From the NCBI RefSeq assembly GCF_010672525.1, contig NZ_JAAHGH010000036.1, positions 1-64,000 on the forward strand: DNA of 64,000 nucleotides. Direction: 5' to 3'. Source of the stretch: Okeania sp. SIO2B3. Lineage in GTDB: Bacteria; Cyanobacteriota; Cyanobacteriia; Cyanobacteriales; Microcoleaceae. The translations under genes and the position numbers were made by a program. The notes beneath the pieces were generated by a model. That model worked only from the letters and a program-made list of their open reading frames with translations, was not told where the DNA came from and did not search any database. Of this stretch, positions 56,314 to 64,000 are shown one piece after another. Position 1 is the first letter of the stretch; each line of letters opens with the position of its first letter.

Positions 56314-57213
56314 ATGCCTTTTCATAAGAAAAACTGGATAGAATTAGTGTTGACATTAAAAGGATCTGTCATACCTGGAGTTTGGCAACGGGTAGTAATT
56401 GCAATGACTTTTTCTTTAATAGTTACTATTATTTATCAGAGTGGACTTATTTGGATTCATCAACCAATTTTAGCTAGCTTAATCCCGGGTGTTGTTTTAG
56501 GTTTGTTATTAGTTTTTAGAACAAATACATCTTATGATAAATTCTGGGAAGGGCGAAAACTGATTGGGGGAATAATAATTTCAGGTCGGTCTTTATCAAG
56601 ACAAATGTGGGTAAATATTCCGGAGAAAACTCCAGCAGATACAGAGGAGAAGAAGGCAGCAGTTTTACTTTTAGCTGGTTTTCTGATGGCAACAAAATTA
56701 CATTTAAGAAATGAAAGTATCGATCAGCAACTTCAGTCAATTATTAGCAATAATCAATATTTAGAATTGAAAGAGATTCATCATAGACCCCTGAGAATAG
56801 CTAAATGGATTGGAGATTATTTCCGAAAAATCTATGACCTTAATTATATAGACAGTATTCAGTTATCTACTTATAATCAAATTTTAGATTTAATGGTAAA
56901 AGATGAAACTAGCTGCGAAAGAATTGTAAATACACCTATTCCTTTAGCTTATGCAATTCACTTAAAACATTTATTATTTTTGTATTGTTTTGCTCTACCT
57001 TTTCAATTAGTAGCTGAGTTATCTTGGATAACTATTCCTGCTACAGGAGTAATTAGCTTTGCTTTATTAGGAATTGAAGCAATAGGACTAGAGATAGAAA
57101 ATCCTTTTGGTTACGATCCTAATGATTTACCTTTAGATAATATGTGTAATCGACTTTTGTGGGATGTTGAGGAGTTAATGAGTTCTGATTCTCGAAAGGA
57201 ATATGACCGTTGA
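56314..57213 (+). CDS. Bestrophin-family anion channel (UPF0187)
   Basis: 299 residues. N-terminal helices (WQRVVIAMTFSLIVTIIYQ, ILASLIPGVVLGLLLVF), then FRTNTSYDKFWEGRKLIGGI, the hallmark of the bestrophin/UPF0187 family, and ...GYDPNDLPLDNMCNRLLWDV at the end, which matches the calcium-clasp/C-terminal segment. Cyanobacterial members are anion or bicarbonate channels of plasma or thylakoid membranes. No partner genes. Start chosen as the first ATG with the amphipathic MPFHKKNWIELVLTL. Confidence 0.85.
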   Translation: MPFHKKNWIELVLTLKGSVIPGVWQRVVIAMTFSLIVTIIYQSGLIWIHQPILASLIPGVVLGLLLVFRTNTSYDKFWEGRKLIGGIIISGRSLSRQMWVNIPEKTPADTEEKKAAVLLLAGFLMATKLHLRNESIDQQLQSIISNNQYLELKEIHHRPLRIAKWIGDYFRKIYDLNYIDSIQLSTYNQILDLMVKDETSCERIVNTPIPLAYAIHLKHLLFLYCFALPFQLVAELSWITIPATGVISFALLGIEAIGLEIENPFGYDPNDLPLDNMCNRLLWDVEELMSSDSRKEYDR

Positions 57214-57224
57214 ATAAATATAGA

Positions 57225-57552
57225 GAAGACTTTTTTAAAACATCTAGAGGAAAAAATTAAAAATGAAGAGGTAGCAGTTCAGAAAAAACTCAGGGAATTA
57301 ATATCTCAAAAGTTTGCGTATATACCTGATGCTCAAAAATCACCCAAGCAGCTTTTCCAAAAGTGTATGTATCATCAACTAACAGAAATTAATATCAAAC
57401 AAATATTAAGATAATAAGAGTGGAGATTCCTGTTATCAATGTCCTTGGTCAAATAACTGTTATTACAGAAAAAGTTGAGCTGGAAAAAAAGCGAGCAGAT
57501 AAATTTATATTAGCCACAAATGTTCTAGATACTGTCGCACTAACTACAGAAT
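57225..57552 (+). pseudogene. IS1634/IS4-type transposase relic
   Basis: Frame pieces read EEKIKNEEVAVQKKLREL, ISQKFAYIPDAQKSPKQLF, KYHQL-like MYHQLTEINIK, then stops at 57412-57417, and in another frame VITEKVELEKKRADKFILAT / NVLDTVALTTE before a TAA. The order and words (an 'A.DA....YHQL' segment, then RFILATNVLD) resemble the C-terminal half of IS1634-family transposases (DUF4277 type). The DDE-rich N-terminal part and the tail after 'YKEQQ' are missing. Recognition is by memory of the family. Confidence 0.5.
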
Positions 57553-58307
57553 AAAAAATACATCTCAAATCACATCATCAAGGTCTGGAAGTATTTATAG
57601 TGCCCATTTCTACCATGGATATTCTCATGCCTATATCACTCCCAGAGTTTTTTTGATGGAAATTTTTACCCAGATTCTACTTGATACTTCATATTTTGCC
57701 ACACTCATGGTTGAATTTATACTCAGCCACAGGGAAAAAGTCTTTTTGAACAGTATAAATACTTACTCAAGTTTTCTCGCTTTTACATACTATAGCAATG
57801 TGCGCTGGCATATTTACACATTATTTTTTGTACACCTTTTCGCTTACTGCATTTTAAGCTGGACATTGTAAATACCTGAGCGCTCATCGCTATACATTAT
57901 TGTCTTGCTGAATGTGGAACATAGCATATTTATGGGTATTAAATCAAATCAAAAGTTCTCCTAGAAGGGGTAGCAGACCCAATTTTTCGGTGAAACATTT
58001 TTGGTGTTATAATTGTATCAATAGCCGTGGGACAAACGGTTGAATAAAAGCGCACCGCCTGCCCTGAGATTTCCGAGGGCGTAAAGACGGAGCAAGAAAG
58101 CTTGTGGAGATAGTAGTAGCGGGGGTGCAACTCAACTTATTTGATTTGTCATCTAGCCCGAGAATCTGTGATACAGGAATCTCTCGTTATAATCTTTGAT
58201 TTAACGGTGAGAGTGTCAACAAAAAATACCCCCTTGATCGTAGAATAAACTTTAAGCTGGTGTTTGATGCCAGCAATTTTTTTGATTAATATTTTCTAGG
58301 TTTAGCT
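57553..58307. other. Spacer with further transposon debris
   Basis: A 72-codon frame at 57653-57871 (MMEIFTQILLDTSYFATLM...) has one hydrophobic stretch but no known relation. About 57960-58240 may be another TnpB-element right end: ATAGCCGTGGGACAAACGG, then GAATCTCTCGTTATAATC and GGTGAGAGTGTCAAC, i.e. the GAATCTC...GAGAGTGTCAA architecture. Confidence 0.45.
57985..58220 (+). mobile_element. Possible second-type IS605/IS607 right end
   Basis: AGCCCGAGAATCTGTGATAC and GGAATCTCTCGTTATAATC followed by GGTGAGAGTGTCAAC form a hairpin-ended structure similar to ends of TnpB-carrying elements. No tnpB remains. Confidence 0.4.
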
Positions 58308-59822
58308 ATGCCACTTTCAAGAGCTAGCGGTATTCTACTGCACCCTACTTCCTTCCCAAGTCGCTTTGGAATTGGTGACTTAGGTAACGAAGCATACAAT
58401 TTTGTCAACTTTTTAACAGACAGCGGACAGCAAATTTGGCAAATTCTACCACTAGGACCGACAGGTTTTGGTAATTCTCCCTATCTAGCTTATTCGGCAA
58501 TGGCAGGAAACCCTCTGCTAATTAGTCCAGATAAACTACAAGACCAGGAATTACTCAGTGAGGAAGACTTATCTAATTTGCCAGAATTTCCAAATGACCG
58601 AGTAGATTTTGATTTAGTCAGAGAATTCAAGCACTCTTTACTACAAAAAGCCTACGATAATTTTAAAACAAAAGAATCTGAAGAAAAACAAGCATTCTAT
58701 GATTTTTGTGCCAGTAAAGCTTTTTGGTTAGATGATTATGCTTTTTATATGGCCCTAAAAGAAGCCCACCAAGGAGCTAGTTGGCATACCTGGGAGCAAG
58801 AAATTGCCCGTCGTCAACCAGCAGCATTAAAAGAATGGCAGCAACGTTTGGCCGATGAAATTCAGTACCATAAATTCGTTCAATATCAGTTTTTCCAACA
58901 ATGGGACGATCTGAAAAATTATGCCAATGAGCAAGGAATAAAAATCTTTGGTGACATTCCTATATATGTTGCCCATGACAGTGCTGATGTTTGGGCACAT
59001 CCGGAAATATTTTGCCTAGATGGAGAAACAGGTGAAGCATCTTTGATGGCAGGTGTCCCCCCAGATTATTTTAGTGAGACTGGTCAACTATGGGGCAATC
59101 CAGTTTATCAATGGGATAGATTAGAACAGCAAGATTTTCTGTGGTGGGTACAACGCATTCAATCAATGCTTAATAAAGTGGATTTGATTAGAATTGACCA
59201 CTTTCGTGGTTTAAAAGCTTATTGGGCAGTGCCAGAAGGTGAAACTACAGCCATAAATGGTGAATGGATCGAGGCGCCCGGTGAGGCTTTTTTTGAAACT
59301 ATTAATGAAAAGTTAGGGTCTTTGCCAATTATTGCTGAGGACTTAGGGTTGATTACTCCTGATGTCGAAGAATTGCGTGATAAGTTTGAACTTCCTGGTA
59401 TGAAGATTCTGCATTTTGCTTTTGACTCAGGCTGTGAAAATCCCTATTTACCCTACAATTATGTTTCTCCTAATTGGGTTGTTTATACTGGCACTCACGA
59501 TAATAATACTACTGTGGGCTGGTTTAATAATCGTTCTCCTGAGGAACAGGAACGAGTAACTCGTTTTCTGGGTTGTACTTGTGGTAATGGAATTCATTGG
59601 GATTTAATTCGTTTGGCCATGTCTTCGGTGGCTTCTATGGCAATTTTTCCCCTACAAGATATTTTCGGATTTGGAGAAGAAACTATGATGAATCAACCTG
59701 GAGTTGCTGAAGGAAATTGGAGCTGGCGCTACCAACCGGAAATATTAACTCCAGAGGTAAGCGATCGCCTTAGAGAAGTCACAGAAATTTATGGTCGTGA
59801 GCCACAAAATGAGGATTCATAG
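58308..59822 (+). CDS. malQ: 4-alpha-glucanotransferase (amylomaltase)
   Basis: 504 residues of GH77. SGILLHPTSFPSRFGIGDLG opens the enzyme. PTGFGNSPYLAYSAMAGNP is diagnostic; catalytic residues lie in IRIDHFRGLKAYW (Asp near 297), IIAEDLGLITPDV (Glu near 343) and THDNNTTVGW (Asp). The 250s-loop motif QLWGNPVYQWD is present. It transfers maltodextrin segments in glycogen/starch turnover in the cytoplasm. Full length, no breaks. TAGGTTTAGCT precedes ATG 58308. Convergent with rodZ, 3 bp between stops. Confidence 0.95.
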   Translation: MPLSRASGILLHPTSFPSRFGIGDLGNEAYNFVNFLTDSGQQIWQILPLGPTGFGNSPYLAYSAMAGNPLLISPDKLQDQELLSEEDLSNLPEFPNDRVDFDLVREFKHSLLQKAYDNFKTKESEEKQAFYDFCASKAFWLDDYAFYMALKEAHQGASWHTWEQEIARRQPAALKEWQQRLADEIQYHKFVQYQFFQQWDDLKNYANEQGIKIFGDIPIYVAHDSADVWAHPEIFCLDGETGEASLMAGVPPDYFSETGQLWGNPVYQWDRLEQQDFLWWVQRIQSMLNKVDLIRIDHFRGLKAYWAVPEGETTAINGEWIEAPGEAFFETINEKLGSLPIIAEDLGLITPDVEELRDKFELPGMKILHFAFDSGCENPYLPYNYVSPNWVVYTGTHDNNTTVGWFNNRSPEEQERVTRFLGCTCGNGIHWDLIRLAMSSVASMAIFPLQDIFGFGEETMMNQPGVAEGNWSWRYQPEILTPEVSDRLREVTEIYGREPQNEDS

Positions 59823-59825
59823 TGT

Positions 59826-60725
59826 TTAATTTTTAGTATTGCTGGACTGGGAAATTTTAGTATCAGTAGGAGTAAAAACAACTTCTTTTACTTCTCCTGT
59901 TTTTCCCAGTCGCATCGTTTGTCCATTATTAATAGGTATGAATATTCCTCCAGCGTTTCCTGCAAAGAAAACTAATTGTTCTTGAGCTTCCCAAGTCTTT
60001 TGAGTTCCCTGCACTAAAGTCCCTTCAAATACTATTTTTCCATCTACTTTTATTGACACCCAGGAGTCTTCTTTGACAATTACACTCACTGCTAAAGATT
60101 GTTTTTGATTTTGTTTTTCTAACTGTGCTGTTGTTATTTTATCTGTAGATTTTTCCTCAGTTTTAATATTACCTGAAGATGCCTGAGCTAAATCACCTTG
60201 ATGTTTTTCTTTTATATAATTATTAATTTCAGATTTTTTCCCTAGTATATAATAGCTACTCATTATACGGGGCAACAAACTCACTGACAATAAAACAATT
60301 GATACATATAAGAAGTAGAGATGATGTGGTCGTAGCTGAGGTATTGATAGATTGAGGAGAGATTTTTTTCTGGTTTCTCGGTTTTTTTCAGTCGGAAACA
60401 AGTTTGCTAATTGTTCTCCATTTAATCCCATAGCATCTGCATACCGCTTGATTAAACCTTGAATGTAAACAGGCTCAGGTAGCTTTTCTAAATTACCTTC
60501 TTCTATAGCTTCTAGCAGATTAATTCTAATCATTGTTACTATGGCCACTCTTTCTAAACAAATAGAATGTTTCTCTCGAAATCTTTTTAATTTATATCCT
60601 ATATCTATTAATGTTTGGTTTTGTTTTTCTTCAAAAGACAGCTCTTTTTCTTGATGAAAACGTTTTTTAAATGGTAAGACAAAGAAACTGTTTTTGATAT
60701 TTTTTATTGCTGTCAAATTTACCAT
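59826..60725 (-). CDS. RodZ-like helix-turn-helix/DUF4115 protein
   Basis: 299 residues. A cytoplasmic HTH domain (~35-120: GYKLKRFREKHSICLERVA, LLEAIEEGNLEKLPEPVYIQ, GLIKRYADAMGLNGEQL) is followed by a membrane segment (HLYFLYVSIVLLSVSLLPRI), a linker and the DUF4115 C-terminus (SVIVKEDSWVSIKVDGKIV...FEGTL and GIFIPINNGQTMRLGKTGEV). RodZ links the MreB cytoskeleton to cell-shape control; some cyanobacterial members have diverged. It is 290 bp downstream of the pseudouridine synthase on the same strand, an often-seen neighbour pair in cyanobacteria (recollection). Assignment by domain order. Confidence 0.8.
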   Translation of the reverse strand: MVNLTAIKNIKNSFFVLPFKKRFHQEKELSFEEKQNQTLIDIGYKLKRFREKHSICLERVAIVTMIRINLLEAIEEGNLEKLPEPVYIQGLIKRYADAMGLNGEQLANLFPTEKNRETRKKSLLNLSIPQLRPHHLYFLYVSIVLLSVSLLPRIMSSYYILGKKSEINNYIKEKHQGDLAQASSGNIKTEEKSTDKITTAQLEKQNQKQSLAVSVIVKEDSWVSIKVDGKIVFEGTLVQGTQKTWEAQEQLVFFAGNAGGIFIPINNGQTMRLGKTGEVKEVVFTPTDTKISQSSNTKN

Positions 60726-61014
60726 TGATTTAATTTATAGAAACTATTACTTTTGTTATTATTAGAGTGATACTGATAGGATAATAATTAATTTATTGAT
60801 GTCAATAATATTCTTGATTACCTGTAATTAATTTAATCATTAATTTTCATTTTATAACTCCTAAACATATTGCTCATACAATTTTTTCAAAAGTTGTAGA
60901 CCAGATATATTGTGATAAAATCAGCAAGATTTATCTAGAAAAAAGTATGAAATTATACGTGGATGTTTGACTTATTATACCCACTTAACTCAAACTCTTA
61001 AAACTCTCTAAGTT
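60726..61014. other. Spacer between the pseudouridine synthase and rodZ-like genes
   Basis: AT-rich, 289 bp; no repeat or ORF seen. Long enough for a separate promoter. Confidence 0.4.
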
Positions 61015-61782
61015 TTAGCTTGATTGAGAACTTTTATTGATTTGGTCGTACAAAAAGTTAATTTCAAAATCTTTTAGAGGTCGGTAATGACCACTAGGCA
61101 AAGCAGACTCTCCAGATACCTGCAACTGGATTTGGCCAATTGCAGTACGGTGTAGTTTCACAACAGGATGTCCTAATTTTTCTGCAACTCTACGAATTTG
61201 CCGATTTCTACCTTCAGAGATAACCACTTCTAAAAGAGTTTGAGAATTATTACTTTCCTCTAGAACTTTAACCCGAGCAGGTAAAGTTTTTTTACCAGAT
61301 AAGATAATACCCTGACGCCACAATTTTAATGTTAATTCTTGAGGATGACCTTCTACCCATACTTGATAAGTTTTGGGAAGACAATGTTTGGGATGGGTCA
61401 AACAATATGTGACTCGACCATCATTTGTGAGGAGTAATGCTCCTGTAGAATCTGCATCTAAGCGTCCTACTGGATGAATCCCCTTCCCATTTCTCAGTTC
61501 TGAACTTAGAATATCTAGAACCTTACTACGTCTACTAGGTTCCGAACAAGTGGAAATTACCCCCATCGGTTTATTGAGCAATAAATATATAGATTTAGGA
61601 CGGTTTTCTGGTTGGAGGGGCAAACCATCAACTTCAATGCGGTCCAATTCCGGATTAGCTTTTTCACCTAATGGGATAACTATACTATTGACCTTTACTC
61701 GTCCAGCTATAATCATTTGTTCGGCTTGACGTCGAGAGGCTATTCCCCACTGAGATAATATTTTTTGTACTCTTTCAGCCAT
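61015..61782 (-). CDS. RsuA/RluB-family pseudouridine synthase
   Basis: 255 residues: N-terminal S4 RNA-binding domain (MAERVQKILSQWGIASRRQAE), then the catalytic motif PVGRLDADSTGALLLTNDG with the invariant Asp, LNKPMGVIST and EGRNRQIRRVAEKLGHPV near the end. Modifies uridine in rRNA, probably 23S. The C-terminus has a short extension. ATG 61782 is the first in frame. Same strand as the rodZ-like gene downstream. Confidence 0.88.
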   Translation of the reverse strand: MAERVQKILSQWGIASRRQAEQMIIAGRVKVNSIVIPLGEKANPELDRIEVDGLPLQPENRPKSIYLLLNKPMGVISTCSEPSRRSKVLDILSSELRNGKGIHPVGRLDADSTGALLLTNDGRVTYCLTHPKHCLPKTYQVWVEGHPQELTLKLWRQGIILSGKKTLPARVKVLEESNNSQTLLEVVISEGRNRQIRRVAEKLGHPVVKLHRTAIGQIQLQVSGESALPSGHYRPLKDFEINFLYDQINKSSQSS

Positions 61783-62167
61783 ACTTTTCAGTTCATTACT
61801 TTTGTCAATTCAGATTATTAGTCAATATATAGCAGTTCTATTCGGATCGTAAATTTTTGGTATAGGTAGGTTGTACAGATAGAAATCAGGAATGATTTAT
61901 GAGATATTTAAGAACAATTAAGACCGATAAAAATCCTTTGATATTCTGACTCCTGACTTCTAATTAACACTAAAATATTACAACTGAAATATGATTGCTA
62001 TATTAGGTGGAAAGTAGAAGAAAAAATAAACACATCAATTTTTTTACAACCCCCTACAATAAGTGTTATATTTTTCTGAATTTATAATAAAAGCAACATA
62101 TATTTTTTAGCATTTTAATTTTTAGATATAAACATAAAATTAGATATTTAAAGGAGCAACTGAAGAA
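61783..62167. other. AT-rich spacer
   Basis: No gene or repeat family recognised. Confidence 0.4.
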
Positions 62168-62258
62168 CAAATAGACCAGTTAAAGTTTGACAGAGTTCAT
62201 AATTTCTAGCAATAGAAAAAATTATAGCGGCTCAAGTTAATTCCCTCAAGTGAGAAAT

Positions 62259-63376
62259 AGAGGTAAATTTATAATTTTGAACGATCGGGAGTTTTCTATC
62301 TCTCAATTAATCAAACTATTTGAAGTCAGCAAAATAACTTTTGACAATTGGTTAAACCGATGGGACAATTGAACAGTAAGAGGCATAAAAGCTACAGCAT
62401 TCTTGGCAAGAAAAAGTTTCAACATTCAAGAGGGAAAAGGGGAAAAGGAAGTAGGGCAGTGAGGGAGTAGGGGAGTCAGGGAGTAGGGGAGTCAGGGAGT
62501 GTTTTTCTCCTAATTCTATTTCTGAATTTCCTGACTTCACCACAGAATGAGTTCTGAGGACTTACTCCTACTGCCAAAAGCACATACTGCCTGCAAATAT
62601 ACCAAATGGTTTCTATAGACTTGAGGACTTTTTTTGCCTGATTTTTGTCTAAGTCCAACTAAGCTTACTGTAGTTTTCATTGATCGAGCATTAATTCATA
62701 CTAGCCACAGTTTGATAGAAAAGCTAGAAGAATAAGAACAAAAAAAATTCAAGATATTTTGGCTACCTAATTAGGGTTTGCTGAAAAAGTCTTTTTTCTG
62801 GGGTAGGAGACAACCCACCCCCTCGCCCCTCCCCCTCCGGTGGAGGGGAAGACAGGAGACAGGAGACAGGAGAAATGGGAATGAGCGAGGAAGCAGGAGT
62901 AAGAATTTTCATTAATTGATAATTGATAATGGATAATTGATAATTACCTCGGGTTTTAACCGTTACGGAATTGAATATCAGGAAATATTATTTCTTCTCT
63001 TGGTCGATGGTCGGACAGCTCCGAGACCTCGCCATCTCACCCTACGGGAAGCTCCGAAGATAGACCGCTTTTTCCCCTTAAAAGGGGAGGCTTCAAAGCG
63101 CGAATAATTTAATTATTAACTATTAATTATTAATTATTCGGTAAAAATGATTTTTCTGCCCAACTATACGCCTAAAATACGCTCCTTTTTGAGCGTTTTA
63201 GACGTGATACCAGGTACTTTTTAAAGGCAAAAAAATGCTAAAGTCTTTATATGTCAATGCTTTTAGATTTAATCAGCAAGCCCTAATTACTCACCAATGC
63301 AAAACTTAATCGAAATTTGATGGAAATTTATTAAATATAAATGAATTCAAATTAATGTTTATGAGAGTTGTTATTG
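62259..63376 (+). pseudogene. IS630-family transposase relic split by a family B element
   Basis: First piece (62259-62372): RGKFIILNDREFSISQLIKL then FEVSKITFDNWLNRWDN, the IS630 helix-turn-helix. Second piece (about 62670-62767): VVFIDRALIHTSHSLIEKLE...KKFKIFWLPN, the DDE centre 'DNASIHTS' and 'FLPPYSP' segment, with a Trp-to-stop change after KLEE. The frame continues after 63289: YSPMQNLIEI-stop-WKFIKYK, the usual 'YSPELNLIEILWRFIKY' end. Family B copy 6 sits exactly inside the LPN|YSP codons. Between the first two pieces about 300 bp are replaced by purine-rich repeat DNA. Both parts contain stops; it was dead before or after insertion. Confidence 0.72.
62768..63289. mobile_element. Family B small element, copy 6, nested in the IS630 relic
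   Basis: TAATTA both sides (62768-62773 and 63284-63289). Left AGGGTTTGCTGAAAAAGTC, right TTTAATCAGCAAGCCCT. Nested inside at about 62920-63140 is the inner element also found in copy 2, here in opposite orientation (CCTTTTAAGGGG appears as CCCCTTAAAAGGGG, followed by ATTAACTATTAATTATTAAT). Confidence 0.8.
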
Positions 63377-63909
63377 CTTGCTTATAGCGGTTTTCATTAA
63401 CATAGAATACATAACTATTTCTGCAACTTGTTAAGCTTGAGATATATAGTTGTTTAACTTAAAAATGAGACGTTTTTTCGTCTGAAACTTCCTCAGAGCA
63501 AGAAAGCTTTGTCTCAATCTAAAGTTAAATGACTATATCTATGATTTTTACTGTAGTTTACTTTTGTGAAAACCACTATAAATAATCGAAAAAATACTAG
63601 CAGTTTAGGCAAAAAAATATGCAATTGATTTTGTTTAGGTACTTAAAATGAATGAATTGTATAATTCGGTTTAGCCTCACATTAAATTTGTATAAGCTCA
63701 AATAAATATCAAAGCTTCTCTAGAAAGATATAATTTTTCAATCCAAATTCCTGGTATAGCAGTTGAAGAAAAGGCTAGGACATATAAAAAGCTTAAAAGT
63801 CAGACAACGCCATATTTTTCCTTCTTCCTTCTTACTTCTGCTATAAAATATGCTAGTTTATATATTCTCCTTCTCTGGAAGTAATTATAAAACTGACTAT
63901 ACTAACTTA
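63377..63909. other. AT-rich spacer before the right-edge gene
   Basis: A TTATAGCGGTTTTCATTAA scrap near 63384 and a CTTCCTTCTTACTTC tract near 63822; otherwise unremarkable. Confidence 0.4.
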
Positions 63910-64000
63910 ATGGTGTCTTTGATGAATAAAAATTTACCAGAAGTAAATCAAATTTCCGATTCTGATGTTGCTATTGAAAGTCAAGATGAAATATCAACTC
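63910..64000 (+). CDS. Partial gene running off the right edge
   Basis: ATG 63910 (or 63922) opens an uninterrupted frame: MVSLMNKNLPEVNQISDSD, then VAIESQDEIST at the edge. The acidic, low-hydrophobicity sequence suggests the flexible N-terminus of a larger protein. Too short to identify. Confidence 0.45.
   Translation, partial: MVSLMNKNLPEVNQISDSDVAIESQDEIST

Noticed and set aside
57653-57871. 72-codon ORF as a real membrane protein
   Set aside because: No ribosome-binding site or recognised family; lies in transposon debris.

Overview
The window looks like a filamentous cyanobacterium, most likely an Oscillatoriales genome of the Okeania/Trichodesmium kind (inference). Evidence: photosystem I psaK, a crtD-type carotenoid desaturase, many HIP1 octamers (GCGATCGC), PEP-CTERM and caspase-WD40 proteins, and long AT-rich intergenic stretches packed with small interspersed repeats. 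No tRNA, rRNA, CRISPR array or prophage was recognised.

Layout. 0-2.5 kb: a broken NB-ARC/TPR gene. 2.5-3.8 kb: stacked small repeats. 3.8-8.3 kb: a giant caspase-like/nSTAND/WD40 protein. 8.7-9.07 kb: a tnpB relic with an IS605-type right end. 9.06-19.9 kb: an island of secreted enzymes (sulfatase, formylglycine-generating enzyme, 5'-nucleotidase, DUF4430 protein, AGE-family epimerase, GH13 amylase). 20.26-21.35 kb: a second tnpB relic in the same orientation. 21.4-36.4 kb: housekeeping and regulatory genes (DUF4336, CBS/GAF histidine kinase, a nitrilase-fold protein with altered active site, aldehyde dehydrogenase plus small membrane protein, GNAT, U32, two L,D-transpeptidases, psaK). 37-45 kb: two repeat-rich surface proteins around crtD. 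46-64 kb: ppk, adhE, mscS with an upstream winged-helix gene, a bestrophin, malQ, rodZ, rluB and transposon debris.

How genes work together. The sulfatase and FGE form an enzyme/maturase pair, and both carry signal peptides, so cysteine-to-formylglycine conversion may occur outside the cytoplasm. With a secreted nucleotidase, epimerase-fold protein and amylase they suggest extracellular use of sulfated, phosphorylated or glucan polymers (inference). The sulfatase and nucleotidase genes look more GC-rich than their surroundings, and the island lies between two same-orientation IS605-type relics.

The mobile fraction is the other theme. At least five families of small inverted-repeat elements recur. 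One (family B, six copies) inserts at TAATTA/TAACTA, sits on the stop codon of ppk, rewrites the last codons of a U32 gene, and splits an IS630 transposase relic so cleanly that the original reading frame can be rebuilt across it. A conserved motif of about 30 bp with an 11-bp internal direct repeat recurs six times, only in the two long intergenic regions next to the two surface-protein genes and ppk.
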